A stretch of 64,000 nt of DNA, taken from Fontisubflavum oceani (GTDB lineage: Bacteria; Pseudomonadota; Alphaproteobacteria; Rhodobacterales; Rhodobacteraceae). A program made the translations under genes and the position numbers. The DNA is taken from NCBI RefSeq assembly GCF_030407165.1, contig NZ_CP129111.1, forward strand, positions 558,001-622,000, given 5' to 3'. The notes under the pieces were generated by a model. The model made no database searches. It was not told the origin of the DNA and was given only the letters and a program-made list of their open reading frames with translations. Each line of letters starts with the position of its first letter. Position 1 is the stretch's first letter. Shown one piece after another: positions 21,779-28,965 of this stretch.

Positions 21779-22156
21779 TCAGCTGCCTTCGTCAGCCATA
21801 AGCGTGGGCGCGAATGTTACCTCGCTGATCACCTCGCCATTGGTCCGCATCAGCAGCGCACTGCTGCGGGTGACATAGCAGATCAGATCGTCGGAAAGGG
21901 AAATCGCCGGATCAATGGTGAGGATGAAGGCGCCATTGAAGGTCGGCCGACTGAAGCTGACCGAGTTGTCGCCCTGCGCAAAACTGCAGCTATCCGTCGG
22001 GAATTTCTCACGTGGGACGGCGAGCGCATTCGGGGAATACTTGTCATCCTTCTCCTCGCTCCAGCCATCGATCGTCTCATCCGCAGGCCAGTTCCGCACT
22101 TGGACGCGGCTCATCTCTTCGGCGTTCACATTAAACAAATACACATTGCCAGCCAT
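21779..22156 (-). CDS. Small hypothetical protein with an ALLMRTNG motif
   Basis: The 125-residue product begins MAGNVYLFNVNAEEMSRVQV and has a strong AAGGAG ribosome-binding site just before the ATG. Its C-terminal part (LSDDLICYVTRSSALLMRTN) parallels the upstream gene's product (LSDFILYLFGNGALLMRTSG): both end with a hydrophobic strand, ALLMRT-x-G and then a short tail. The two are therefore probably paralogues with different N-termini. No secretion signal is present. Family unknown. It lies between the first gene of the operon and the 1,033-residue gene. Confidence 0.72.
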   Translation of the reverse strand: MAGNVYLFNVNAEEMSRVQVRNWPADETIDGWSEEKDDKYSPNALAVPREKFPTDSCSFAQGDNSVSFSRPTFNGAFILTIDPAISLSDDLICYVTRSSALLMRTNGEVISEVTFAPTLMADEGS

Positions 22157-22548
22157 GGTTTACTCCTTCTGGGTGGTGAAAAAGGGTCGTCCGTCGCGAC
22201 GGGGGGCACGAGCGGCCAATTATATCGCTCGATCTGCTGGCCGGAGGTCCGCATCAACAGCGCGCCATTGCCGAACAGATAGAGGATGAAGTCGGACAGA
22301 ACGGCATCGGGAATGTTTGGGCTGAACTCCGCGCCGGATGGCATCGGCGGCAGGAAATCCCGATAGTCCAGCGCCACAGTATTCTCTCCGATTCCGAACA
22401 CCTGAGGTTCAGGGCGCCTCTGCAAACCGATTGTTTTTGGGAACGCCTTGAAGCCGGTGCTTGGCACGATTTTATCAGGCGCCTGGACCTGTGCATGATT
22501 CACGTAAAGACGCATCGCTGACGACGTCATATTAAAAACGATGATCAT
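22126..22548 (-). CDS. First gene of the unknown operon, small protein with an ALLMRTSG motif
   Basis: I start it at ATG 22546-22548 (MIIVFNMTSSAMRLYVNHAQ); a TTG at 22563 is also possible and neither has a strong ribosome-binding site. The body has the strand LSDFILYLFGNGALLMRTSG shared with the next gene's product. As read, the frame runs 31 bases into the next gene and ends in low-quality sequence (SKPWLAMCICLM). If the GTGCCCCCCG run near 22190 had one more C, the protein would instead end ...VPPRRDGRPFFTTQKE with a TAA at 22160-22162, immediately before the next start. That arrangement looks more natural. Function unknown. Confidence 0.6.
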   Translation of the reverse strand: MIIVFNMTSSAMRLYVNHAQVQAPDKIVPSTGFKAFPKTIGLQRRPEPQVFGIGENTVALDYRDFLPPMPSGAEFSPNIPDAVLSDFILYLFGNGALLMRTSGQQIERYNWPLVPPVATDDPFSPPRRSKPWLAMCICLM

Positions 22549-23117
22549 GGGAAGGAAACCCAAGGGAAGTGCGCAAGGGGCGGGATTCGTAAGACGTTAA
22601 AATCAGATTCCGCAAGCAAACGCATTCCCCAAGCCATACCAATTGATCCCGAAGAAATTCCTCGAGACAGATCGGAGCAGAAGGCCCTCCAACCAATATT
22701 CTATATATTTAGGTCAACAAAAGAATATATGCGCAAGCGCACTGCATTCAAATCCTTGAACACGCATTACTTTCTGTTTTCCCGCTTATGTACCGCATTA
22801 AGTAACACACAGATTCTAAATCCATTCAATAAAAATGTTCCTTACGTCATTCAAAGAAGATAAGGATTTATTAACTATTTTTGGTAAGCAGATATGACTG
22901 AAAGAGAGGTGAATCTCTAAGCGCCGGAAAACCCTGACAGATTCTGAACCGCCGAGATGGACCATCGCGCATTCAGACGGTCAAATTCCATCCGAGACAC
23001 GCAATTCATGCGCTGATTTATGCCGATGGCGCATATACCGCCGGATATATATTGCAAGTTTGGAAAACCAAATCTTGGCCGGGTCAGCATCCACCAACCC
23101 GACCCAGACACGCTACG
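22549..23117. other. AT-rich intergenic stretch without a convincing gene
   Basis: About 570 bases separate the first gene of the unknown operon from the stop of the CdtB-like gene. Roughly 22600-22910 is clearly AT-rich against a G+C-rich window, with many stops in all frames. Short open frames near 22917-23330 lack ribosome-binding sites or overlap the nuclease gene in antisense. It contains the possible promoter noted above. I see no tRNA, integrase scar or direct repeat. Confidence 0.7.
22724..22751 (-). promoter_or_regulatory. Possible sigma-70-type promoter of the unknown operon
   Basis: On the minus strand, TTGAAT (22746-22751) and TATATT (22724-22729) are separated by 16 bases, about 176 bases upstream of the first gene's ATG. 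The surrounding sequence is much more AT-rich than the window, which favours chance matches. Confidence 0.3.
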
Positions 23118-23804
23118 TTAGACATCGAAGATCACTGGGAAGTGGTCACTCAAGACCAACGTATCGATCACAAATCCCTCAATCACCGCGCCGCTGCGGA
23201 CCATATAGTCGAGCTTTTTGTCCGATTTCCAACGCGTTGCCTTGTCTGGCGGGCAAAGATTACCCGCTGGCACGCCGCCCGCGCCCCATTCGTCTGGCTG
23301 TCGGTTATAATCTCCTGCGGCGTCCCATGAATTTCCCGCAGCGGTGGCAGCATTAACATTTGTGACCAAGGTTGGTGCATCCGCCCCACCCCCACTTTGT
23401 GCATGGAGTGTAAAGGTCTCGTCCGTCCCGAACCGCACCCCGATTGCAGGTCGGCCTCCGGCATTCGCAACATAGCGGAATTCATCTGGCAAATCCTTTG
23501 TCACAACAGCCAGATTGACCCTATTTCCCCCAGGGTCCGTTTGCACCCAAAGGACATAGTACAGTGGAACACCCGGTTGCCATGTCAGAAAAGACCAAGC
23601 CACAGCAGGCGCAATGCCGCCCGCCCAAGTCGGTGCCGGCGGGGGTGGCGCATAGGCAGCGGACGATGGCGGAGCCGCCCCGGCCTCTTGCAAGCAGAGT
23701 ATGTCGGCCTCTGCCTTCGTTAACAATTGCTGCACACCATCGACCCATTTGCTATTTGAGCTATGGGTCGCACCTTCCATATTCCAAGTAATAACACGTG
23801 TCAT
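23118..23804 (-). CDS. CdtB / DNase I-like endonuclease (EEP superfamily)
   Basis: The 228-residue protein shows the endonuclease/exonuclease/phosphatase fold signatures in order: TWNMEG (Asn8), CLQEAG (Glu40, metal ligand), TLHAQ (His134), AGDYNRQP (Asp165, Asn167) and LSDHFPVIF (Asp220, His221). The spacing and details (SKWVDGVQQLL, GNRVNLAVVTK, GGRPAIGVRFGTDETFTLHA) match cytolethal distending toxin subunit B better than exonuclease III or sphingomyelinase. All expected catalytic residues are present. There is no signal peptide: the protein starts directly at the first catalytic strand, whereas exported CdtB proteins carry a leader. No CdtA/CdtC lectin subunits are adjacent. GGGAGAG precedes the ATG. 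It sits alone between AT-rich flanks, upstream of and co-directional with the unknown operon. Confidence 0.85.
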   Translation of the reverse strand: MTRVITWNMEGATHSSNSKWVDGVQQLLTKAEADILCLQEAGAAPPSSAAYAPPPPAPTWAGGIAPAVAWSFLTWQPGVPLYYVLWVQTDPGGNRVNLAVVTKDLPDEFRYVANAGGRPAIGVRFGTDETFTLHAQSGGGADAPTLVTNVNAATAAGNSWDAAGDYNRQPDEWGAGGVPAGNLCPPDKATRWKSDKKLDYMVRSGAVIEGFVIDTLVLSDHFPVIFDV

Positions 23805-24171
23805 AAAACTCTCCCTAGAATCGATATACAGAAATGATAATCGAACCCATAAGAATACCGGCTAATTATTTTATGGATTTGATTTCTAAAATACTTCAGA
23901 AATAATGCGCAAAGAACATATTTTGCGCCCTCAACAGTTTTCATGCACACGGAATTTATATGGAGCCGACCACAAACACGGCAGGTGACCACAAGAAGTG
24001 AATTGCCCAGGCGCGTATGACGGCCTCGGCAAATGCGTTCCCAAAACCTTATGAGGCTGACTGCCGAGATTTGCGCATGATGACGCGGATCAAACCCCGC
24101 CCAATCATCTTATGCAACGCGCGTCTTGGATCTTGGAACCGACCGTCGCGAAACGGCGACCTTGCGGCACA
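23805..24171. other. Intergenic region upstream of the CdtB-like gene
   Basis: About 367 bases lie between the nuclease start and the stop of the GAF-domain gene. The half nearest the nuclease (23805-23950) is AT-rich and presumably holds its promoter; I cannot pick a clear -35/-10 pair. The other half has normal G+C. No gene is supported. Confidence 0.65.
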
Positions 24172-24678
24172 TCACAACGCCCGCGCGGCCAACACGGCCG
24201 CAAAAGCCGGCAACGTGAGGACATCCGTGATCTCGCCAACTCGCTCAGGCGTGAAATAGCCTTCATCGTCCAGCAGGTTCACGGTAGCACGAAGTTCGCC
24301 GCCGCTGACCACGGGCAGATTGAGCACTGACGCGCAGCCAAGTGCGCCGATCAACTCATAATCCGGAAATACCTTGGCGATGTCGTCCAGCGTATTGGCG
24401 ACAAAACTCTCATGCCGATCATGCACGATCTCGAACCAGTCATTGCGCTCGATCGGTTTCGTTCCGGAGGTTGGATATGCGTCGGGGATGTTGGAATAAG
24501 CGCGCCGCGCAAGACCGGCCTCCATATCCACTGTCATGACCGTCCAAAGCCGAACGGGAACGCGCGCCGTGCTGAGGCGGTAAAGCGCCTCGAACACCTG
24601 ATCCTCGGTGCGGGCGGCGGCCATATCGGCGACGAAGCGGCGTTGCACAGCTTGCGGCGTGGGGCGATCAGATTGCAT
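24172..24678 (-). CDS. GAF-domain protein at the end of an ABC transporter operon
   Basis: The likely start is ATG 24676-24678 (MQSDRPTPQAVQRRFVADMA), giving 168 residues; an AAGGA site lies about 11 bases upstream. The sequence (FEALYRLSTARVPVRLWTVM, then ELIGALGCASVLNLPVVSGG, then NLLDDEGYFTPERVGEI) matches a single GAF domain, a small-molecule-binding module, with no output domain attached. It follows the second ABC ATPase gene after 25 bases on the same strand. It could sense the transported compound or a metabolite, or be an enzyme accessory; this is inference. The family is confident, the role is not. Confidence 0.75.
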   Translation of the reverse strand: MQSDRPTPQAVQRRFVADMAAARTEDQVFEALYRLSTARVPVRLWTVMTVDMEAGLARRAYSNIPDAYPTSGTKPIERNDWFEIVHDRHESFVANTLDDIAKVFPDYELIGALGCASVLNLPVVSGGELRATVNLLDDEGYFTPERVGEITDVLTLPAFAAVLAARAL

Positions 24679-24703
24679 TACTGGTTGGTCCTTTTTCGTA
24701 AGA

Positions 24704-25438
24704 TCACGCCCCGCCGCTGGCAACATAGAGCGCCTGCGCATACGGGTCGGTAAACGCACCGTCATGCAGCGCCGTCGCAGGCGCGATTTCGACAATCCGG
24801 CCCTTGTTCATCACCGCCATGCGTTCGCAGAGGAAACTGACAACCGGCAAGTTGTGTGTGACCATCAGATAGGTCAGCCCACGCTCCGACCGGAGGCGCT
24901 TCAAGAGATTCAATATCTCCGCCTGTACGCTCACATCGAGGGCACTGGTGGGTTCATCGAGCAACATCACCTCGGGCTCCAGCATCAGCGCGCGCGCGAT
25001 TGCCACACGCTGCCGCTGGCCACCCGAGAGTTGGTGCGGATAGCGAAACCGGAACCGACGGTCGAGGCCGACATCGGCCAGCGCCTGCTCAACCTTCGCG
25101 TCCTGCCCGCCAATCCCATGAATCGCCAGCGGCTCGGACAAGACGGCATCGACGGTCTTGCGTGGGTGAAGCGAGCCATAAGGATCTTGGAACACCATCT
25201 GGCAGTGCTTGGCCAGTGTCCGGTCAGGTCGGTGACTGCCCGGGCGGCCGAGGATTTGCATCTCGCCTGTCCATTCCGGCGCCAGCCCGGCAATCGCTTT
25301 GAGCACCGTGGATTTACCCGATCCGCTTTCGCCGACCAGCGCAAAGCTTTCGCCCTCGGCCACGTCGAAACTGACCCCATGCACGACACGTTGCCCGTCA
25401 TAGGCGATATCCAGGTTCTTTAGCGAGATCGCCGTCAT
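24704..25438 (-). CDS. Peptide-type ABC transporter ATP-binding protein (DppF/OppF-like)
   Basis: The start is ATG 25436-25438 (MTAISLKNLDIAYDGQRVVH), which overlaps the upstream ATPase stop as ATGA; 244 residues. Walker A is GESGSGKSTVLKAI, the Q-loop lies in MVFQDPYGSLHPR, the signature is LSGGQRQRVAIARAL and Walker B is VMLLDEPTSALDVS, all intact. The QDPYGSLHPR segment is characteristic of the oligopeptide/dipeptide/nickel subfamily. It pairs with the preceding ATPase to power the two permeases. It lacks much of the C-terminal oligopeptide-transporter extension that often gives DppF about 320 residues. Confidence 0.9.
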   Translation of the reverse strand: MTAISLKNLDIAYDGQRVVHGVSFDVAEGESFALVGESGSGKSTVLKAIAGLAPEWTGEMQILGRPGSHRPDRTLAKHCQMVFQDPYGSLHPRKTVDAVLSEPLAIHGIGGQDAKVEQALADVGLDRRFRFRYPHQLSGGQRQRVAIARALMLEPEVMLLDEPTSALDVSVQAEILNLLKRLRSERGLTYLMVTHNLPVVSFLCERMAVMNKGRIVEIAPATALHDGAFTDPYAQALYVASGGA

Positions 25439-26262
25439 GTGCCGGCCCACGCATTGCGGTCCATCACCGGAAGCTCGGCCCGCGTTTCACGCATCTGAGG
25501 CACGGCGGCGAGCAGGCCCTTGGTGTAGGGGTGGCTGGCGGCATGCAACGCGCTGGCGTCGCAGGTCTCAACCACGCGGCCCGCATTCATGACCAAAATC
25601 CGGTCGCAATAGCGGGCCACCAGCGGCAGGTCGTGGCTGATCAGGATCAGGCCCATGCCATGATCTTTTACAAGATCATCGATCAGGCGCAGCACATCGC
25701 CCTGGACGCTCACGTCCAACGCGCTGGTCGGCTCATCGGCAATCAACAGGCTCGGGCGCGGGATCAGCATCATCGCGATCATCACACGCTGCCCCATCCC
25801 ACCCGACACTTCATGAGGGTACAGGCCCGCGACACGGTCCGGGTCGTCGATCCGCACGGCTTCCAACATCTCATGCACCCGGGCGCGCATCTCGCTGCGC
25901 GGTAGGCGTTCGTGAACGCGCAGCGCTTCCTCAATTTGGGTGCCGACCGTCATCACCGGGTTCAGCGAATAGCGCGGGTCTTGCATGATCATCGAAATCC
26001 GCGCGCCACGAAGCGCCCGCATCTGACGCTCGGACAATGTCATCAGGTCCCGGCCTTCGAAGCTGATCTGTCCAGCGACGCGCCCCGGAGACCGGATCAA
26101 ACGAAGAATCGCACGCCCCGTCATCGACTTGCCGGACCCGCTTTCGCCGACAATGCCAAGGCGTTCGCGGCCCAGATCGAAGGATATCCCGTCGACGACC
26201 TTCACCCGGCCATGCGACGTGGGGAAGCTGACCTCCAGGTTCTCAACGGACAGCAGGGTCAC
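25435..26262 (-). CDS. Peptide-type ABC transporter ATP-binding protein (DppD/OppD-like)
   Basis: The 275-residue ATPase starts with GTG at 26260-26262, overlapping the upstream permease stop. Walker A (GESGSGKSMTGRAIL), a Q-loop in MIMQDPRYSLNPVMTVG, signature VSGGMGQRVMIAMML and Walker B (LLIADEPTSALDVS) are all present. The C-terminal ASHPYTKGLLAAVPQ is typical of DppD/OppD and NikD. The signature glutamine-rich stretch is GGMGQR rather than GGQRQR, common in this subgroup. It should heterodimerise with the next gene's product. Confidence 0.91.
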   Translation of the reverse strand: MTLLSVENLEVSFPTSHGRVKVVDGISFDLGRERLGIVGESGSGKSMTGRAILRLIRSPGRVAGQISFEGRDLMTLSERQMRALRGARISMIMQDPRYSLNPVMTVGTQIEEALRVHERLPRSEMRARVHEMLEAVRIDDPDRVAGLYPHEVSGGMGQRVMIAMMLIPRPSLLIADEPTSALDVSVQGDVLRLIDDLVKDHGMGLILISHDLPLVARYCDRILVMNAGRVVETCDASALHAASHPYTKGLLAAVPQMRETRAELPVMDRNAWAGT

Positions 26263-27155
26263 GATTTGCCCTCCGATTTCGGGTCAAGCACGTCGCGGAG
26301 GCCATCGCCCAGAAAACAGAAGCCAAGCGAGACGACGATGATGGCGAAACCGGGCATCGTGGCGACCCACCATTGATCAAGAATGAAACTCCGCCCCCGC
26401 GAGATCATCGCGCCCCATTCGGGCAGCGGCGGCTGCGCGCCCAGGCCAAGGAAGCCAAGACCCGCGGCGGTCAGGATAATGCCCGCCATATCCAGCGTGA
26501 CGCGGATGATCATCGACGAGGTGCAAAGCGGAAGAATGTGCCGGGTGATCAGCCGTGTGTGGGAGGCGCCAAGCAGGCGGGTGGCGGCGACGAACTCCGA
26601 ATTGCGGATGGTGAGCGTTTCCGCCCGCGCAATCCGCGCATAGGCGGGCCATGTTGTGATCGCGATGGCGATGATCGCGTTTTCGATCCCTGGCCCAAGG
26701 GCGGCGGCAAAGGCCAGCGCCAGAATCAGTTTCGGCATCGACAGGAACACATCAGTCAGCCCCATCAGCACCCGATCGGTCCAGCCACCGAAATAACCCG
26801 AGATCGCCCCGATCAGCAGACCTAGAGGTGCAGAAATCATCGCCACCAGACCAACGATCAAGAGCGTGATCCGCGCGCCATAGACCACGCGGGAAAAGAT
26901 ATCGCGGCCCAGTTCATCAGTCCCCATCCAATGCTCGGCCGAGGGTGGCATGAGCCGGTTTGACAGGTCCTGTCCAACCGGACTTTCCGGCGCGATCCAC
27001 GGTGCAAAGATCGCGGTCAGGATCAGCGCAAGAATGATCAGACTGCCCACCACGGCCAGCGGGTTGCGCATCAGATCACCGGCGATGCGATAGGCCCGCC
27101 CGGCGGCGGCCTGACCGCGTGAGGCGGGGCTATCATCGAGTAACCAGGCGCGCAT
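26259..27155 (-). CDS. Peptide-type ABC transporter permease (DppC-like)
   Basis: The 298-residue protein has the DppC/OppC pattern: a long cytosolic N-terminus, one helix (LAVVGSLIILALILTAIFAP), the periplasmic GTDELGRDIFSRVVYGAR segment diagnostic of OppC/DppC, then five helices. The coupling EAA-type loop reads ITTWPAYARIARAETLTIRN. It abuts DppB (stop at 27156) with no gap, overlaps DppD by four bases, and ends ...SEGKS. Confidence 0.92.
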   Translation of the reverse strand: MRAWLLDDSPASRGQAAAGRAYRIAGDLMRNPLAVVGSLIILALILTAIFAPWIAPESPVGQDLSNRLMPPSAEHWMGTDELGRDIFSRVVYGARITLLIVGLVAMISAPLGLLIGAISGYFGGWTDRVLMGLTDVFLSMPKLILALAFAAALGPGIENAIIAIAITTWPAYARIARAETLTIRNSEFVAATRLLGASHTRLITRHILPLCTSSMIIRVTLDMAGIILTAAGLGFLGLGAQPPLPEWGAMISRGRSFILDQWWVATMPGFAIIVVSLGFCFLGDGLRDVLDPKSEGKS

Positions 27156-28199
27156 CTATCGGCTCCTCGGGTCGAGCAGGCGGTAGAGCACATCCGACAC
27201 TTTGTTGATCAGAATAAAGACGGACCCGATGACCAGCGTCGCCCCCAGAACCGCATTCATATCGGCGTTGAAAAGCGCTGTGGTGAGGTAATTGCCAATC
27301 CCGGGCCAGGAGAACACCGTTTCGATCATGACCGAGCCTTCCAGAAGTCCGGCATAGGAGAGCCCGATCACGGTGATCAGGGGCACCCGGATCGCACCGA
27401 AGGCATGGACCCAGATCACCCGCCATTCTGGCACGCCTTTGACCCGCGCGGTGGTGATGTATTCCTGGCTCAACTGGTCGAGCATGAAGGAGCGGGTCAT
27501 CCGCGCGATATAGGCGAGGCTGAAAACGCCCAGGATCGTGGCGGGCAAAATGATGTGCGATAACGCGCTTTGGAACACGTCCCAATCGCCATCAAGCAGA
27601 CTGTCCACGGTCAGCAGGCCCGTCACGGTCGGCGTGATCCCGTCATAAAAGATGTCGACGCGCCCTGGGCCAGAGACCCAGCCCAGTGCCGCATAAAAGA
27701 TCGCCAGGCCGACCAGGCCGAGCCAGAAGGCGGGCACGGAATAGCCCAGAAGGGCGAAAACCCGGATGACCTGATCGATCCAACGACCCTGATGCGCCGC
27801 GGCCAAGACACCTGCGGGGATACCGAGACCCACGCCGATGATGATCCCGAGCGTGGCCATCTCTAGCGTTGCGGGAAAAACCCGGGCTAGGTCTTCGGCA
27901 ACGGGGCGGTTGGTCGAGACAGACATGCCGAGGTTGAAATTCAACACATCCCAAACGTAGCTGCCGAATTGCGCGATCAGCGGGCGATCCAGGCCCATGG
28001 CGACACGCGCAGCCTCATATTGCTCCGTCGTTGCCCGATCCCCGACCACGGCAAGAACCGGGTCAATCGGCACCACGCGACCGATAAAAAAGGTCAGCGC
28101 TAAAAGGCCCAAAAAGGTCAACGCGACAACCAACACAAAGCGCAGGAGCGCGACCGCCGGGCCGGCCAACGCGATCTGTCTTTTCGGCTGCGCGATCAT
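27156..28199 (-). CDS. Peptide-type ABC transporter permease (DppB-like)
   Basis: I chose ATG 28197-28199 (MIAQPKRQIALAGPAVALLR), preceded by GAGAGGCGAG; the longer frame to 28256 is unsupported. The 347-residue protein has the N-terminal helix (VLVVALTFLGLLALTFF), the GLDRPLIAQFGSYVWDVLNFNLGMS region typical of DppB/OppB, and a C-terminal block with GSVMIETVFSWPGIG, the family hallmark. It is the first gene of the minus-strand transporter operon and is divergent from the XRE-cupin regulator. The cognate binding protein is encoded on the plus strand, so the transporter is split between two divergent transcripts. Confidence 0.92.
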   Translation of the reverse strand: MIAQPKRQIALAGPAVALLRFVLVVALTFLGLLALTFFIGRVVPIDPVLAVVGDRATTEQYEAARVAMGLDRPLIAQFGSYVWDVLNFNLGMSVSTNRPVAEDLARVFPATLEMATLGIIIGVGLGIPAGVLAAAHQGRWIDQVIRVFALLGYSVPAFWLGLVGLAIFYAALGWVSGPGRVDIFYDGITPTVTGLLTVDSLLDGDWDVFQSALSHIILPATILGVFSLAYIARMTRSFMLDQLSQEYITTARVKGVPEWRVIWVHAFGAIRVPLITVIGLSYAGLLEGSVMIETVFSWPGIGNYLTTALFNADMNAVLGATLVIGSVFILINKVSDVLYRLLDPRSR

Positions 28200-28272
28200 C
28201 GGGTTCTCGCCTCTCTCGCCCGCGGCATGGTCCAATCCTTTCAGCGGGGGTGCCACATTTTTCTTGGTTTTG

Positions 28273-28286
28273 GCAAATAGTTTTGC
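28273..28286. promoter_or_regulatory. Short inverted repeat between transporter operon and XRE-cupin regulator
   Basis: GCAAA-tagt-TTTGC lies in the 124-base divergent region between dppB and the regulator, in its most AT-rich part, 38 bases before the regulator start. Its place suits autoregulation by the XRE-cupin protein, but such a short dyad can occur by chance. Confidence 0.3.
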
Positions 28287-28323
28287 TTAGATCAAAAAAA
28301 TTATGATGAACCGAGGGAGTCTG

Positions 28324-28941
28324 ATGGCGCGGCCAAAGCCTAAAAGTGACCCGAATTTAGGTGCGCTGATCCGCAAGCGGCGGAAGCAGCTTGACCTGAC
28401 GTTGCAGGCGCTCTGCGATGATGCGGGCCTCTCGGTCGGCTATCTCAGCCAGGTGGAGCGGGGTCATGCGACGCCGTCGCTCGGCACATTGGCGCAGATC
28501 GCTCAAGGTCTCGATGTGGGGTTAGAATACTTCATCGCGACCCCGAAACCGGCCGATAGCCTTTCGCGCGCGGGAGCGCGCCCGCAGTTTTCGCTTGATG
28601 GGTCGTCGATCATCTACGAGTCGCTTGGCGCAGAGTTTCCCGGGGCGGAACTGTCTTCCTACATTCTGCATGTCCCGCCCGGCTATGCCTCGGAGACCGT
28701 CAGTCACGAAGGTGAGGAAATCATCTTCCTTCTCGACGGCGAAATCACCCAGATGCTCGACGGTCAGAGCTTCATTCTCCAACGCGGGGACAGTCTGCAT
28801 TATAGCGGCTCAACCCCGCATTCCTGGTCGAACCAGACCAAGACACCCGCGCGTATCCTGTGGACTGGCACCTTGTCGGTTCTGCAGCGCAAAGGCGCGG
28901 TCAAACTGCCTGAAATGACACCGGCCAATACTAATGGCTAA
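28324..28941 (+). CDS. XRE-cupin transcriptional regulator
   Basis: The start at 28324 (MARPKPKSDPNLGALIRKRR) has a GAGGGAG site; an in-frame ATG at 28303 is less well placed. The 205-residue protein has an N-terminal helix-turn-helix of the Xre/Cro type (LTLQALCDDAGLSVGYLSQVERGHATPSL, residues about 25-53) and a C-terminal cupin_2 domain (about 125-185) with SHEGEEIIFLLDGE and LQRGDSLHYSGSTPHSW. These regulators commonly control amine, peptide or amino-acid catabolism and bind a ligand in the cupin. It is divergent from the permease operon and 24 bases ahead of the binding-protein gene. Confidence 0.92.
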   Translation: MARPKPKSDPNLGALIRKRRKQLDLTLQALCDDAGLSVGYLSQVERGHATPSLGTLAQIAQGLDVGLEYFIATPKPADSLSRAGARPQFSLDGSSIIYESLGAEFPGAELSSYILHVPPGYASETVSHEGEEIIFLLDGEITQMLDGQSFILQRGDSLHYSGSTPHSWSNQTKTPARILWTGTLSVLQRKGAVKLPEMTPANTNG

Positions 28942-28965
28942 AGACCGAAACGGAGGTTTATCCCA

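Noticed and set aside
10423..22548. Phage-tail-like or type VI-like cluster
   Set aside because: The large size range and operon form suggested it, but I found no sheath, tube, baseplate, VgrG or AAA+ ATPase signatures.
22917..23356. Small frames around the 3' end of the CdtB-like gene
   Set aside because: They are antisense to or beyond the nuclease gene, without ribosome-binding sites or coherent composition.
23118..23804. Complete cytolethal distending toxin operon
   Set aside because: No CdtA- or CdtC-like lectin gene is adjacent on either side, and the CdtB-like product lacks a signal peptide.
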